64,000 nt of DNA from Streptomyces sp. MUM 178J (GCF_022414575.1 NZ_JADWYQ010000017.1:54284-118283); one strand, 5' to 3'; shown: positions 52,200-64,000, numbered from the stretch's first letter. Notes: generated from the letters alone by a model not told the origin. Numbers and translations are program-made.

Positions 52200-53087
52200 A
52201 TGGAGCTCGGTCTCGTCGGCCTCGGCAAAATGGGCGGCAATATGCGTGAGCGCATCCGCCGCGCAGGCCACACCGTCGTCGGATACGACCGCGACCCGGA
52301 CCTCGCGGATGTCCACAGCCTCAAGGAGCTTGTGGAATCTCTGGAGGGTCCGCGGGTCGTGTGGGTGATGGTCCCGGCCGGCGCCCCGACGCAGTCCACG
52401 GTCGACGAGCTCGCCGAGCTGCTGGAGCCCGGCGATGTGGTGGTCGACGGCGGGAACTCCCGCTGGACGGACGACGAGAAGCACGCCGAGGAGCTCGCCG
52501 CCAAGGGCATCGGCTTTGTCGACTGCGGTGTCTCCGGCGGAGTCTGGGGCCTGGAGAACGGCTATGCGCTGATGTACGGCGGCACCGCGGAGAACGTCGC
52601 CAAGGTGCAGCCCGTCTTCGACGCCCTCAAGCCCGAGGGCGACTTCGGCTCCGTCCACGCGGGCAAGGTCGGCGCCGGCCACTTCGCGAAGATGGTCCAC
52701 AACGGCATCGAGTACGCCATGATGCAGGCTTACGCCGAGGGCTGGGAGCTGCTGGAGAAGGTCGACTCCGTCACCGACGTGCGCGAGGTCTTCCGCTCCT
52801 GGCAGCAGGGCACGGTCATCCGCTCCTGGCTGCTCGACCTGGCGGTCAACGCGCTCCACGACGACGAGCACCTGGACGAGCTGCGCGGTTATGCACAGGA
52901 CTCCGGCGAGGGCCGGTGGACCGTGGAAGCCGCGATAGACCATGCGGTGCCGCTGCCCGCGATCACGGCGTCGCTGTTCGCACGGTTCTCGTCCCGGCAG
53001 GACGACTCCCCGCAGATGAAGATGATCGCGGCTCTGCGGAACCAGTTCGGCGGCCACGCGGTCGAGAACGCGCAGAGCACGAAGTGA
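52200..53087 (+). CDS. gnd: 6-phosphogluconate dehydrogenase (decarboxylating), short form
   Basis: 295 aa from the ATG at 52200 with AAAAGGA upstream. The NAD(P) loop is MELGLVGLGKMGGNMRERIRRAGHTVVGYDRD. The catalytic segment is VGAGHFAKMVHNGIEYAMMQAYAEG, containing Lys and the HNGIEY motif. At about 300 aa it belongs to the short class that lacks the C-terminal tail and often prefers NAD. It oxidises 6-phosphogluconate to ribulose-5-phosphate. Its place between dnaN and recF is a conserved Streptomyces oddity. Confidence 0.94.
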   Translation: MELGLVGLGKMGGNMRERIRRAGHTVVGYDRDPDLADVHSLKELVESLEGPRVVWVMVPAGAPTQSTVDELAELLEPGDVVVDGGNSRWTDDEKHAEELAAKGIGFVDCGVSGGVWGLENGYALMYGGTAENVAKVQPVFDALKPEGDFGSVHAGKVGAGHFAKMVHNGIEYAMMQAYAEGWELLEKVDSVTDVREVFRSWQQGTVIRSWLLDLAVNALHDDEHLDELRGYAQDSGEGRWTVEAAIDHAVPLPAITASLFARFSSRQDDSPQMKMIAALRNQFGGHAVENAQSTK

Positions 53088-53143
53088 CACATGGGCACAC
53101 AGTGCCGCAGCAACTCTGAGCCGGGGGAGGTCGGCGTACATCC

Positions 53144-54295
53144 ATGCATGTGACGCATCTGTCGCTGGCCGACTTCCGCTCCTACGCCCGGGTCGAGGTC
53201 CCGCTCGACCCGGGCGTCACCGCGTTCGTGGGGGCGAACGGGCAGGGCAAGACGAATCTGGTCGAAGCGGTCGGCTATCTTGCGACCCTGTCCAGCCACC
53301 GGGTCGCCTCGGACGCTCCGCTGGTGCGGATGGGGGCCGAGCGGGCGGTCATCCGGGCGGCGGTGACGCAGGGCGAGCGCTCCCAGCTGATCGAGCTGGA
53401 ACTCAACCCGGGGAAGGCGAACCGGGCCAGAATCAACAGGTCGTCGCAGGTCAGACCACGTGACGTCCTCGGGATCGTACGGACGGTGCTGTTCGCGCCG
53501 GAGGACCTCGCGCTGGTCAAGGGCGATCCGGGAGAGCGGCGGCGGTTCCTGGACGAGCTGATCACGGCGCGCTCGCCGCGGATGGCGGGGGTGCGGTCGG
53601 ACTACGAACGGGTGCTCAAGCAGCGCAATACGCTCCTGAAGTCCGCGGCCATGGCGCGACGGCACGGCGGCCGGGCGGGGGCGCCTCCCGCGACGAGGTC
53701 TGCGGGGGCGGACCTGTCCACCCTGGACGTATGGGACCAGCATCTGGCGCGGACGGGCGCGGAACTGCTGGCGCAGCGCATGGACCTGATCGCGGTCCTG
53801 CAGCCGCTGGCGGACAAGGCATACGAGCAGCTCGCGCCGGGCGGCGGTCCGGTGGCCCTGGAGTACCGGTGCTCCGCGCCGGGAGGTGCGCAGGACCGGC
53901 AGGGGCTGTACGGGCAGCTCCTCGACGCCCTGGCGGAGGTCCGCAAACAGGAGATCGAGCGCGGTGTGACGCTGGTCGGCCCGCACCGGGACGATCTGCT
54001 GCTCAAGCTGGGGCAGCTGCCGGCCAAGGGGTACGCCAGCCACGGGGAATGCTGGTCGTACGCCCTGTCGCTGCGCCTGGCGTCGTACGACCTGCTGCGC
54101 GCGGAGGGCAATGAGCCGGTGCTCGTGCTCGACGACGTCTTCGCGGAGCTGGACGCGCGGCGGCGGGAACGGCTGGCGGAGTCGGTCGCGCCGGGCGAAC
54201 AGGTCCTGGTGACGGCGGCGGTCGACGACGATGTGCCGGGGGTGCTGGCGGGGGCGCGGTACGCGGTCGAGAACGGTTCGGTGGTACGGGTATGA
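53144..54295 (+). CDS. recF: DNA replication/repair protein RecF
   Basis: 383 aa from an ATG with GGGGGAGG upstream. [19 protein letters not shown] opens the SMC-like head. Walker A is GANGQGKTN (30-38), the signature region [18 protein letters not shown], and Walker [15 protein letters not shown]. It loads RecA at single-strand gaps with RecO and RecR. A Gly/Arg-rich insertion (about 165-190, [11 protein letters not shown]) breaks the coiled-coil region. The next gene overlaps its stop by 4 nt (ATGA). Confidence 0.97.
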   Translation: MHVTHLSLADFRSYARVEVPLDPGVTAFVGANGQGKTNLVEAVGYLATLSSHRVASDAPLVRMGAERAVIRAAVTQGERSQLIELELNPGKANRARINRSSQVRPRDVLGIVRTVLFAPEDLALVKGDPGERRRFLDELITARSPRMAGVRSDYERVLKQRNTLLKSAAMARRHGGRAGAPPATRSAGADLSTLDVWDQHLARTGAELLAQRMDLIAVLQPLADKAYEQLAPGGGPVALEYRCSAPGGAQDRQGLYGQLLDALAEVRKQEIERGVTLVGPHRDDLLLKLGQLPAKGYASHGECWSYALSLRLASYDLLRAEGNEPVLVLDDVFAELDARRRERLAESVAPGEQVLVTAAVDDDVPGVLAGARYAVENGSVVRV

Positions 54296-54885
54296 GCGGG
54301 ACCGGTCCAGCGGGCGATGTTCCCGGGGCGTCGGGTGCGGCGGGGGCGACCGGCGCCGGTGGAGCATCAGCGGTCCCCGAGCCGTCGGGTGTCGATCTGG
54401 CGCGGGTCGCCCTGCGGGCGGCCAAGGAGCAGGCGAGGGCGCGGGGCGCCGCCGCACAGCAGAAGAAGCAGGCGCGGCGCGGCGGCGGACTGCGTTCCGG
54501 GGCCCGGGCGGACGGGCGCGATCCGCTGCCGCTGGGTGCGGCGATCAACCGGCTCATCACCGAGCGGGGCTGGGAGACGCCGGCCGCCGTGGGCGGGGTG
54601 ATGGGCCGCTGGCCGCAGATCGTGGGCGAGGACCTGGCGAAGCACTGTGTGCCCCTGAAGTACGACGACGATCCGGCGGAGCGCGTGCTGACGGTGCAGT
54701 GCGACTCGACGGCGTGGGCGACGCAGCTGCGGCTGCTCGCGCCGAGGCTGGTGGCCCGGTTGAACGAGGATCTCGGGCAGGGGACAGTCCGGTTGATCAA
54801 GGTCTTGGGTCCGGGCGGTCCCCGGTGGTCGCCCGGACCTCTGCGGGCGCCGGGCAGCCGCGGCCCCGGCGACACCTACGGCTGA
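54292..54885 (+). CDS. dciA: DciA-family (DUF721) helicase-loader protein
   Basis: 197 aa, start overlapping the recF stop. A disordered Gly/Ala-rich N-terminus and a basic Ala/Gln/Lys-rich helix ([24 protein letters not shown]) lead to the DUF721 domain (about 80-170). That domain has [39 protein letters not shown] and [30 protein letters not shown]. DciA is the ancestral loader or operator of the DnaB helicase in bacteria without DnaC/DnaI. It fits here because dnaB at 12690 has no other loader in the window. Confidence 0.92.
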   Translation: MSGTGPAGDVPGASGAAGATGAGGASAVPEPSGVDLARVALRAAKEQARARGAAAQQKKQARRGGGLRSGARADGRDPLPLGAAINRLITERGWETPAAVGGVMGRWPQIVGEDLAKHCVPLKYDDDPAERVLTVQCDSTAWATQLRLLAPRLVARLNEDLGQGTVRLIKVLGPGGPRWSPGPLRAPGSRGPGDTYG

Positions 54886-57623
<2,738 letters not shown>

Positions 57624-57665
57624 GTCGGTCTGTCGCTGACCGCACGAAAGGACTGAAGACCAGCA

Positions 57666-60317
57666 ATGGCCGACGAGAACACCCCTGTCACGACCGACGC
57701 CGCCGGGGCCGCCGAAGCCGAGGAGCAGCAGCTGCGGATCGAGCCCGTCGGGCTTGAGACCGAGATGCAGCGCTCGTATCTCGACTACGCGATGTCCGTG
57801 ATCGTCTCGCGTGCGCTGCCCGACGTGCGGGACGGCCTCAAGCCCGTCCACCGGCGTGTGCTGTACGCGATGTACGACGGCGGTTACCGCCCCGAGAAGG
57901 GCTTCTACAAGTGCGCCCGCGTCGTCGGCGACGTCATGGGCAACTACCACCCGCACGGCGACACCTCGATCTATGACGCGCTGGTGCGTCTCGCCCAGCC
58001 GTGGTCGATGCGCATGCCGCTGGTGGACTCCAACGGCAACTTCGGCTCCCCGGGCAATGACCCGGCCGCCGCCATGCGCTACACCGAGTGCAAGATGGCG
58101 CCGCTGTCCATGGAGATGCTCCGGGACATCGACGAGGACACCGTCGACTTCCAGGACAACTACGACGGCCGCAGCCAGGAGCCCACGGTTCTGCCGTCCC
58201 GCTTCCCGAACCTGCTGGTCAACGGCAGCGCCGGCATCGCGGTCGGCATGGCGACCAATATTCCGCCGCACAATCTGCGCGAGGTCGCGGCAGGGTGCCA
58301 GTGGGCGCTGGAGCACCCGGAGGCCTCGCACGACGAGCTGCTGGACGCCCTCATCGAGCGCATCAAGGGCCCGGACTTCCCGACCGGCGCGCTGGTCGTG
58401 GGCCGCAAGGGCATCGAGGAGGCGTACCGCACCGGCCGCGGCTCCATCACCATGCGTGCCGTCGTCGAGGTCGAGGAGATCCAGAACCGCCAGTGCCTGG
58501 TGGTCACAGAGCTGCCCTACCAGGTCAATCCGGACAACCTCGCGCAGAAGATCGCCGACCTGGTGAAGGACGGCAAGATCGGCGGCATCGCCGACGTGCG
58601 CGACGAGACCTCGTCGCGCACCGGCCAGCGCCTCGTCATCGTGCTCAAGCGGGACGCGGTCGCCAAGGTCGTCCTCAACAACCTCTACAAGCACACCGAT
58701 CTGCAGACCAACTTCGGCGCCAACATGCTGGCGCTGGTCGACGGAGTGCCGCGCACCCTTTCGCTGGACGCGTTTATCCGCCACTGGGTGACGCACCAGA
58801 TCGAGGTCATCGTCCGCCGTACGCGCTTCCGGCTTCGCAAGGCGGAGGAGCGGGCGCACATTCTGCGCGGTCTGCTCAAGGCGCTGGACGCCATCGACGA
58901 GGTCATCGCGCTGATCCGGCGCAGCGAGACCGTCGAGATCGCGCGCGAGGGCCTGATGGGCCTGCTGACGATCGACGAGATCCAGGCGAACGCGATCCTG
59001 GAGATGCAGCTGCGCAGGCTGGCCGCCCTGGAGCGGCAGAAGATCGTCGCGGAGCACGACGAGCTTCAGGCGAAGATCAGCGAGTACAACACGATCCTCG
59101 CCTCCCCCGAGAAGCAGCGGCAGATCGTCAGCGAGGAACTGGCCGTCCTCGTCGAGAAGTACGGCGACGACCGACGCTCCAAGCTGGTGCCCTTCGAGGG
59201 CGACATGTCCATCGAGGACCTGATCGCCGAAGAGGACATCGTCGTCACGATCACGCGCGGCGGCTATGTGAAGCGGACGAAGACGGACGACTACCGCTCG
59301 CAGAAGCGCGGCGGCAAGGGCGTACGGGGCACGAAGCTCAAGGAAGACGACATCGTCGACCACTTCTTCGTCTCGACCACCCACCACTGGCTGCTTTTCT
59401 TCACCAACAAGGGCCGGGTCTACCGGGCCAAGGCCTATGAGCTGCCGGACGCGGGCAGGGACTCGCGGGGCCAGCATGTGGCCAATCTGCTGGCTTTCCA
59501 GCCGGACGAGCAGATCGCGGAGATCCTCGCGATCCGCGACTACGAGGCGGTGCCGTATCTGGTGCTCGCCACCAAGGCGGGTCTGGTGAAGAAGACCCCG
59601 CTGAAGGACTACGACTCTCCCCGTTCGGGCGGCGTCATCGCGATCAACCTCCGTGAGATGGACAACGACGCCGATGGCACAGCCGATGAGCTGATCGGCG
59701 CCGAGCTGGTGTCCGCAGAGGACGATCTGCTGCTCATCAGCAAGAAGGCGCAGTCGATCCGGTTCACGGCGACGGACGAGGCGCTGCGGCCGATGGGGCG
59801 GGCGACGTCCGGTGTGAAGGGGATGAGTTTCCGGGAAGGAGACGAACTCCTCTCGATGAATGTCGTCCGGCCCGGTACGTTCGTCTTCACCGCCACCGAC
59901 GGCGGGTACGCGAAGCGGACCGCCGTCGACGAGTACCGCGTCCAGGGCCGCGGCGGCCTCGGAATCAAGGCCGCCAAGATCGTGGAGGACCGTGGTTCGC
60001 TCGTGGGCGCGCTGGTGGTCGAGGAGGCGGACGAGATCCTCGCCATCACGCTCGGCGGCGGTGTGATTCGCACGCGAGTCAACGAAATCAGGGAGACGGG
60101 CCGTGACACCATGGGCGTCCAACTGATCAACCTGGGCAAGCGGGACGCCGTCGTCGGCATCGCGCGCAATGCCGAGGCCGGCCGTGAGGCCGAAGAGGTC
60201 GACGAGGCCGCCGGGGTCGAAGAGGCCACAGAGGCCATGGAGGCCGCCGATACGGCGGTGACTGACGCAGTCGCAGCCGAGGGCGCGCAGCCCTCGGCAG
60301 GGGAGCACGAGGAGTAG
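57666..60317 (+). CDS. gyrA: DNA gyrase subunit A
   Basis: 883 aa from an ATG with GAAAGGA upstream. The breakage-reunion domain has [19 protein letters not shown] (the quinolone-resistance region) and the catalytic Tyr in [14 protein letters not shown]. The C-terminal six-bladed pinwheel contains the GyrA box [10 protein letters not shown]. The extreme tail is acidic ([16 protein letters not shown]). It cuts and rejoins DNA for supercoiling. Thr, rather than the Ser of E. coli, occupies the position after HPHGD; this is probably normal for the genus. DUF3566 follows 3 bp later. Confidence 0.98.
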   Translation: MADENTPVTTDAAGAAEAEEQQLRIEPVGLETEMQRSYLDYAMSVIVSRALPDVRDGLKPVHRRVLYAMYDGGYRPEKGFYKCARVVGDVMGNYHPHGDTSIYDALVRLAQPWSMRMPLVDSNGNFGSPGNDPAAAMRYTECKMAPLSMEMLRDIDEDTVDFQDNYDGRSQEPTVLPSRFPNLLVNGSAGIAVGMATNIPPHNLREVAAGCQWALEHPEASHDELLDALIERIKGPDFPTGALVVGRKGIEEAYRTGRGSITMRAVVEVEEIQNRQCLVVTELPYQVNPDNLAQKIADLVKDGKIGGIADVRDETSSRTGQRLVIVLKRDAVAKVVLNNLYKHTDLQTNFGANMLALVDGVPRTLSLDAFIRHWVTHQIEVIVRRTRFRLRKAEERAHILRGLLKALDAIDEVIALIRRSETVEIAREGLMGLLTIDEIQANAILEMQLRRLAALERQKIVAEHDELQAKISEYNTILASPEKQRQIVSEELAVLVEKYGDDRRSKLVPFEGDMSIEDLIAEEDIVVTITRGGYVKRTKTDDYRSQKRGGKGVRGTKLKEDDIVDHFFVSTTHHWLLFFTNKGRVYRAKAYELPDAGRDSRGQHVANLLAFQPDEQIAEILAIRDYEAVPYLVLATKAGLVKKTPLKDYDSPRSGGVIAINLREMDNDADGTADELIGAELVSAEDDLLLISKKAQSIRFTATDEALRPMGRATSGVKGMSFREGDELLSMNVVRPGTFVFTATDGGYAKRTAVDEYRVQGRGGLGIKAAKIVEDRGSLVGALVVEEADEILAITLGGGVIRTRVNEIRETGRDTMGVQLINLGKRDAVVGIARNAEAGREAEEVDEAAGVEEATEAMEAADTAVTDAVAAEGAQPSAGEHEE

Positions 60318-60320
60318 AGC

Positions 60321-61001
60321 GTGAGTGGAGCCACGGGCGCCGGTGCGGACGCTTCCGGAGCGAACGGTGCCCGTGGCCCAGCCGCGGACTCCCAGGGGGT
60401 TGCCGTGACGGACACCCGGGGGACCCAGCCCCCGTATGAGACATACGGCGCAGAGCGCGAGGCCGGGGGCGGCCGGACCCAGCCGGGCCCAGCCCAGGGC
60501 CCGGCCGCGGCGCAGCAGGACCAGCCCTACCACCCGCCCCAGGCCTATGCCTCCCCCGCCGCCTCCCACGGCGGCGGAGGGACGGCAGCGGCGGTGCGCG
60601 TGCCCCGCACGGGGGCGCGCACCACCCCGCGTACGCGCAAGGCCCGGCTGCGGGTGGCCAAGGCCGACCCGTGGTCGGTGATGAAGGTCAGCTTCCTGCT
60701 CTCCATCGCGCTGGGCATCTGCACGGTCATCGCGGCCGCGGTGCTGTGGATGGTCATGGACGCGATGGGCGTCTTCTCCACTGTGGGCGGCACGATCAGC
60801 GAGGCCACGGGCTCCAACGAGAGCAACGGCTTCGACCTCCAGGCCTTCCTCTCGCTGCCGCGCGTCCTGATCTTCACCTCGGTCATCGCGGTGATCGACG
60901 TGGTGCTCGCCACCGCGCTGGCGACGCTGGGGGCCTTCATCTACAACCTGTCCGCGGGTTTCGTGGGCGGTGTGGAGCTCACCCTGGCCGAGGACGAGTA
61001 A
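60321..61001 (+). CDS. DUF3566 membrane protein
   Basis: 226 aa from a GTG with GAGGAG upstream. Residues 1-105 are disordered and Gly/Pro/Gln-rich. The DUF3566 domain contains two membrane helices, VSFLLSIALGICTVIAAAVLWMVM and RVLIFTSVIAVIDVVLATALATLGAFIYNL, separated by GVFSTVGGTISEATG. It is a conserved actinobacterial gene placed directly after gyrA, 3 bp here, so it is co-transcribed with it. Its function is unknown. Confidence 0.9.
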   Translation: MSGATGAGADASGANGARGPAADSQGVAVTDTRGTQPPYETYGAEREAGGGRTQPGPAQGPAAAQQDQPYHPPQAYASPAASHGGGGTAAAVRVPRTGARTTPRTRKARLRVAKADPWSVMKVSFLLSIALGICTVIAAAVLWMVMDAMGVFSTVGGTISEATGSNESNGFDLQAFLSLPRVLIFTSVIAVIDVVLATALATLGAFIYNLSAGFVGGVELTLAEDE

Positions 61002-61019
61002 GGGGTCCGGGCATCGATT

Positions 61020-61048
61020 TTGGGACTGGCCACGACGTGCGCTAATCT
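61020..61048 (+). promoter_or_regulatory. Promoter of tRNA-Ile
   Basis: TTGGGA (61020-61025), 17 bp, TAATCT (61043-61048) lies 25 bp before the mature tRNA and fits the vegetative consensus. Confidence 0.62.
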
Positions 61049-61072
61049 TCAGGGGTCAGCGCGCAGCGCGGC

Positions 61073-61146
61073 GGGGCTATAGCTCAGTTGGTTAGAGCGC
61101 ATCCCTGATAAGGATGAGGCCACAGGTTCAAATCCTGTTAGCCCCA
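61073..61146 (+). tRNA. tRNA-Ile (anticodon GAT)
   Basis: 74 nt. The acceptor GGGGCTA (61073-61079) pairs with TAGCCCC (61139-61145), with discriminator A. D arm GCTCAGTTGGTTAGAGC, anticodon stem CATCC/GGATG around CTGATAA with anticodon 61107-61109, and T arm CAGGTTCAAATCCTG are all canonical. CCA is not encoded. It follows the gyrA operon, as in other Streptomyces. Confidence 0.98.
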
Positions 61147-61316
61147 CAGTGGCGGTCGGCCGGGCGGAGATTCTCCGTCCGGCCGGTGTCGTTTCCGGCT
61201 GACGTCGGTGATCAGGGCGTCAGTTGGCGCGGATACAGGTCACCGAACGGTATCGATCGGTGTGTATAGTCGGGCGCCAGTAGTCCTCATACGTCAAGGA
61301 AAGACGAGGTCGCGCG

Positions 61317-61451
61317 GTGAAGAAGCTTCTCCTGGTCGCACTGGCCGCCATCGGCGGGCTCCTCGTGTACCGCCAGATCCAGGCGGATCGCGCCGAGCAG
61401 GATCTGTGGACGGAGGCGACCGACTCCGTGCCCGCAGGTTCCGGTGTGTGA
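61317..61451 (+). CDS. DLW-39 family small protein
   Basis: 44 aa from a GTG at 61317 with AGGAAAGACGAGG upstream. The sequence opens MKKLLLVALAAIGGLLVYRQ, a hydrophobic helix, and continues through the invariant AEQDLWTEATD that names the family. It is conserved in actinobacteria after gyrA and tRNA-Ile and easily missed by gene finders. It is probably a tiny membrane protein of unknown function. A terminator follows 20 bp after the stop. Confidence 0.88.
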   Translation: MKKLLLVALAAIGGLLVYRQIQADRAEQDLWTEATDSVPAGSGV

Positions 61452-61471
61452 GACAGCGTTCTTGGATCGAG

Positions 61472-61499
61472 AGCCCCGGTCGTGGAAGCGGCCGGGGCT
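61472..61499 (+). terminator. Terminator after the DLW-39 gene
   Basis: An 8-bp stem AGCCCCGG (61472-61479) / CCGGGGCT (61492-61499) followed by TTCT, one of the few in the window with a pyrimidine-rich tail. Confidence 0.78.
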
Positions 61500-61559
61500 T
61501 TCTGCCGCCCACATTTCCTTGCTAAAGCAAATTTATTGGTTGCTTTAGTGAATCGCTGA

Positions 61560-62930
61560 TCAGAGCTGGGTCAGCGCCCACAGACCCAGGGCGAAGCAGA
61601 GCAGCGCGACGATCACGACGGGAACAGTGATCGCAGGCGGAGGCCCCGGGCGTCGGATGCGGCGGCCGTGCCGGGGGCCGCGGGCCGTGTACGGGCGGGT
61701 CGGGGCGGCGGGCGGAGCCGGAGGCGGGGGCAGGGGCGGCTCGGGGGCCGACTGCGGTGCGGGTGGTTCGGGCTGAGCCGGCTGTGGGGGCTGTACGGGC
61801 TGTGGGGGCCGGGTCGGCGGGGTCGGCGGGGTCGGCTGAGCCGGGAGCGGCGGCGGTGTGGCGGGCGGCTGTCGCGGCGGTGGCGGGCACGGAGGCAGGG
61901 CCCCGGTGCGCGCCGGCGAATACGGCTGTGAGCCGGGTTCCCGAGGCCTCGGCGGCATAGGGGGCGGGTTGGACGGCGGCGAGGGCGCCCCGGAACCCGG
62001 CGCATGGCGGCCGGGCGCCTGGAGCGGCGGGGGCCCCTGGAGCGCTCCCGCCAGGGGGCCGTCGGGACCGAACCCCGGTGGCAGCGGGCCGATTTGGTCG
62101 AAGACCTCCACCGGCTCCTCGTCGTCCCCGCCCTCGGGAAGCAGCTCGACGGCCGTCGCCAGCGCCTTGCGTGCGCCCGTCGCCGTACGGAACCGGTCCT
62201 GAGGGTCCGGCTGCAGCAGTCCGGCGAGCACCTGCCACAGCGGCTCGGGGACGCCCTCAGGGGGCCCGGGCGTACCGTGGTCGGTGAAGTGGCGGGCCAG
62301 CGCGTCGGCGTCGGGCCGCTGCCCGCTCAGCAGATAGAGCGCCACCAGGCCCACCGCGAAGAGGTCGGCCGTGAAGTCCGGCTCCGCGCCCAGCATCTGC
62401 TCGGGGGCGAAGTAACCGGGCGTCCCCATCACATAGTTGGTCTCGGTGAGCCGCGGCTCGCCCTTGCGCATGGAGATCCCGAAATCGGACAGCCGCAGAT
62501 GCGGCCGTCCGGCCCCGGTCGCCTCCAGGAGGATGTTGGCCGGCTTGATGTCACGGTGCACGACCCCCTCCGCGTGCACGGCGGCCAGACCGGCCAGCAA
62601 CTGGTCGAGCAGGGTGCAGACCAGGCGCGGCGGGAGCGGGCCGTAGTCGCCGATCACATGGGCCAGCGACCCCCCGCTCACCAGATCCATGGTGAACATG
62701 ACCTTGTCGTCGTCCGCCGCCCAGCTCGCCGGGGCGAGGACATGCGGATGGTCGATGCGCAGGGCCTGCTCGCGTACGAAGCGCAGCAGTGTATGGGCGT
62801 CGCTCTGTTGGAGCACCTTGGCCGCCACATAGCGCCGTCGCCGGCGGTCCCAGGCGCGCCAGACCGCGCCGACGCCGCCGCGGCCGATGGGGTCGACCAG
62901 TTCGTACCGCCCGGCGAAGACCTCACCCAT
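61560..62930 (-). CDS. Tail-anchored serine/threonine protein kinase
   Basis: 456 aa. The Hanks-type kinase domain (1-265) is complete: glycine loop GRGGVGAVW (16-24), Lys38 in VAAKVL, HRDIKPANILL (125-135), DFG (149-151) and GTPGYFAPEQ (169-178). A long Pro-rich linker (about 280-430) leads to a single C-terminal membrane helix (ITVPVVIVALLCFALGLWAL). It ends two or three residues later, so there is no external PASTA or sensor domain. The substrate is unknown. It lies 48 bp after an HTH gene on the same strand. Confidence 0.9.
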   Translation of the reverse strand: MGEVFAGRYELVDPIGRGGVGAVWRAWDRRRRRYVAAKVLQQSDAHTLLRFVREQALRIDHPHVLAPASWAADDDKVMFTMDLVSGGSLAHVIGDYGPLPPRLVCTLLDQLLAGLAAVHAEGVVHRDIKPANILLEATGAGRPHLRLSDFGISMRKGEPRLTETNYVMGTPGYFAPEQMLGAEPDFTADLFAVGLVALYLLSGQRPDADALARHFTDHGTPGPPEGVPEPLWQVLAGLLQPDPQDRFRTATGARKALATAVELLPEGGDDEEPVEVFDQIGPLPPGFGPDGPLAGALQGPPPLQAPGRHAPGSGAPSPPSNPPPMPPRPREPGSQPYSPARTGALPPCPPPPRQPPATPPPLPAQPTPPTPPTRPPQPVQPPQPAQPEPPAPQSAPEPPLPPPPAPPAAPTRPYTARGPRHGRRIRRPGPPPAITVPVVIVALLCFALGLWALTQL

Positions 62931-62978
62931 CGCGCTGCGCCCGCTCCCAGTCCTGTCGTGGAGGCGTGCCGCCCCCGG

Positions 62979-63524
62979 TCAGCTCTGGTGCGCCTCGTAG
63001 TGCGCGACCGCCTCCGCGGTGCGCCCGGCACCGTACACCCGGAGGAACTCTGCCAGCTCCGGGTGGGTCGGGGCGAGAGAGTCCGCGGCATCGATGATGT
63101 CGCCGGCGGCCGAGACGGAGCGCAGCAGCGACTGGATCTCACGGACCACACGGCGCACGGTGGGAGCCCCGGAGCTGTTGGCAGACTGGCTGGGGGCGGT
63201 CAGGACGGAGCCGCCCTGGGACTTCTTGATCTCCTCCATCCGGTCCGTGGCCTCGACCGCGCTCACGCTGCCGTCGGCGACCTGCCCCGCCAGTTCCTGC
63301 AGCGCCTGCACCCGCTGCACCACCGCGGGATTGCCGATCTTCGCCCGCTGTCCGCTCATCAGCTGTGACAGCATCGGCGCCGACAGTCCCAGCACCGCCG
63401 CGAGCCGGGCCTGATTGAGCCCGAGATCATCGATCAGCCGCCGGAAGAGCGCCCCCAGCGGCTCCCCGTACCAACTGCGCTGCAGCTCTCTGGCTCTGGC
63501 GGTCGTGTCCTGTGCGGCATCCAT
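62979..63524 (-). CDS. XRE-type helix-turn-helix protein
   Basis: 181 aa from the ATG at 63524 with GGGGAG upstream; an ATG at 63548 is in frame. The HTH is near residues 30-60 (GLNQARLAAVLGLSAPMLSQLMSGQRAKIGNPAVVQRV). The C-terminal half is helical and acidic with a Ser/Ala linker (SQSANSSGAP). I do not recognise a named regulator. It is 48 bp upstream of the kinase gene, so the two probably form an operon and the HTH protein may be a phosphorylation target. Confidence 0.84.
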   Translation of the reverse strand: MDAAQDTTARARELQRSWYGEPLGALFRRLIDDLGLNQARLAAVLGLSAPMLSQLMSGQRAKIGNPAVVQRVQALQELAGQVADGSVSAVEATDRMEEIKKSQGGSVLTAPSQSANSSGAPTVRRVVREIQSLLRSVSAAGDIIDAADSLAPTHPELAEFLRVYGAGRTAEAVAHYEAHQS

Positions 63525-63700
63525 AGCGTCTCCCCATCGCTTCCCCAAAGCGGCTTCGCTGCTGCGAACCTAGACGAGCATCCTACGGAGCGTGGTCGTG
63601 GGGCGGGAGTCCCAATCCCTTTGCGGAATCCCCGGGGGTAACCGGTACTCTGTTCTGCGGCGGCGGCCCGGGTCTTTCCTGCGGCTGCGCCGACCCTTCC

Positions 63701-63773
63701 GGGGCCTTAGCTCAGTTGGTAGAGCGCTGTCTTTGCATGGCAGATGTCAGGGGTTCGACTCCCCTAGGCTCCA
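63701..63773 (+). tRNA. tRNA-Ala (anticodon TGC)
   Basis: 73 nt. The acceptor GGGGCCT (63701-63707) pairs with AGGCTCC (63766-63772) with one G-T pair, and A is the discriminator. The anticodon is 63734-63736 in CTGTC-TTTGCAT-GGCAG, and the T arm is GGGGTTCGACTCCCC. CCA is not encoded. Confidence 0.98.
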
Positions 63774-63782
63774 CCCGGTAAA

Positions 63783-63819
63783 GCCCCTCTGACCTGCGGA
63801 AACGCGGGTTCAGAGGGGC
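63783..63819 (+). terminator. Terminator after tRNA-Ala
   Basis: A long stem GCCCCTCTGA (63783-63792) / TCAGAGGGGC (63810-63819), with additional pairing toward a GAAA-type loop, starts 10 nt after the tRNA. Confidence 0.8.
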
Positions 63820-63946
63820 ACTAGCGTGTTGACGTGTCAACGCGGTGGTGTTGACGGATGTCTCGTGGACCCCGATTTTTCGGGGGTTTGCACGGTGTCT
63901 GTCTCCCCTGGTGCTCCCCTGGTACTCCAGTGCCAACACCGTTGAT

Positions 63947-64000
63947 TTAGCGCTTTGACCTGGCCTTCAAGCCTTCCTCCATCACCGTGACGTCGGCTTG
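63947..64000 (-). CDS. C-terminal fragment of an unidentified minus-strand reading frame
   Basis: The open frame enters from the right edge and stops at TAA 63949-63947. The visible 17 residues read QADVTVMEEGLKARSKR. That is too short for identification. A gene ending toward a tRNA 3' end on the opposite strand is the usual position of a tyrosine integrase of an integrated element, but nothing in these residues proves it. Confidence 0.3.
   Translation of the reverse strand, partial: QADVTVMEEGLKARSKR

Noticed and set aside
63712-63939. A 75-codon minus-strand ORF across tRNA-Ala ending in RGVEPLTSAMQRQRSTN
   Set aside because: Its C-terminal part is the reverse complement of the tRNA itself. 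This peptide is a well-known false annotation in actinomycete genomes.

Overview
The window is the origin-of-replication region of a Streptomyces-type actinomycete chromosome. High GC, frequent GTG starts, ssgA/ssgR sporulation genes, many copies of the parS 14-mer GTTTCACGTGAAAC and the order rpmH-dnaA-dnaN-gnd-recF-dciA-gyrB-gyrA all point there. The gene order also agrees, from memory, with the S. coelicolor oriC neighbourhood. I see no insertion sequence, prophage, CRISPR array or biosynthetic cluster. This is conserved core chromosome, so the finds are mostly regulatory and architectural.

Left part (1-14.2 kb): the start of thiC behind a TPP riboswitch (minus strand, running off the left edge), a YibE/F membrane protein, ssgA and its activator ssgR, small membrane proteins, a PLP gamma-lyase, a LysR regulator, a Nudix hydrolase, a globin-reductase, two GNATs, a serine hydrolase, a stand-alone OLD-type TOPRIM protein and dnaB.

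Middle (14.2-31 kb): a MATE exporter; the rpsF-ssb-rpsR-rplI operon; cell-wall genes (femX, an alanine-racemase-like protein, a GT87-type glycosyltransferase, a bifunctional class A PBP); a PadR regulator with a palindromic operator; inositol-phosphate synthase; an MFS transporter; a Pro/Gln-rich membrane protein; and the CCA-adding enzyme.

Origin block (31-61 kb): the plus-strand run DUF6049, murJ, a pseudokinase, sigM, its zinc anti-sigma factor and trxB-trxA; the minus-strand run rpmH-rnpA-yidD-yidC-khpB-rsmG and then parA-parB; and the plus-strand run dnaA-oriC-dnaN-gnd-recF-dciA-gyrB-gyrA-DUF3566. oriC (about 50.2-50.7 kb) carries at least 15 DnaA boxes. Nine perfect parS sites lie between 9.0 and 44.2 kb. 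They would load ParB next to the origin, and two lie inside genes as in-frame Val-Ser-Arg-Glu-Thr codons.

Right end (61-64 kb): tRNA-Ile(GAT), a tiny DLW-39 gene, a tail-anchored Ser/Thr kinase with a co-oriented HTH regulator, and tRNA-Ala(TGC). Just beyond the tRNA, the last 50 bases hold the C-terminal end of an unidentified minus-strand reading frame.

Most promising for follow-up: a parS site nested in a 38-bp perfect palindrome that doubles as a terminator; the split MurJ/pseudokinase pair; the FemX/alanine-racemase-like pair; and the orphan TOPRIM gene beside dnaB.
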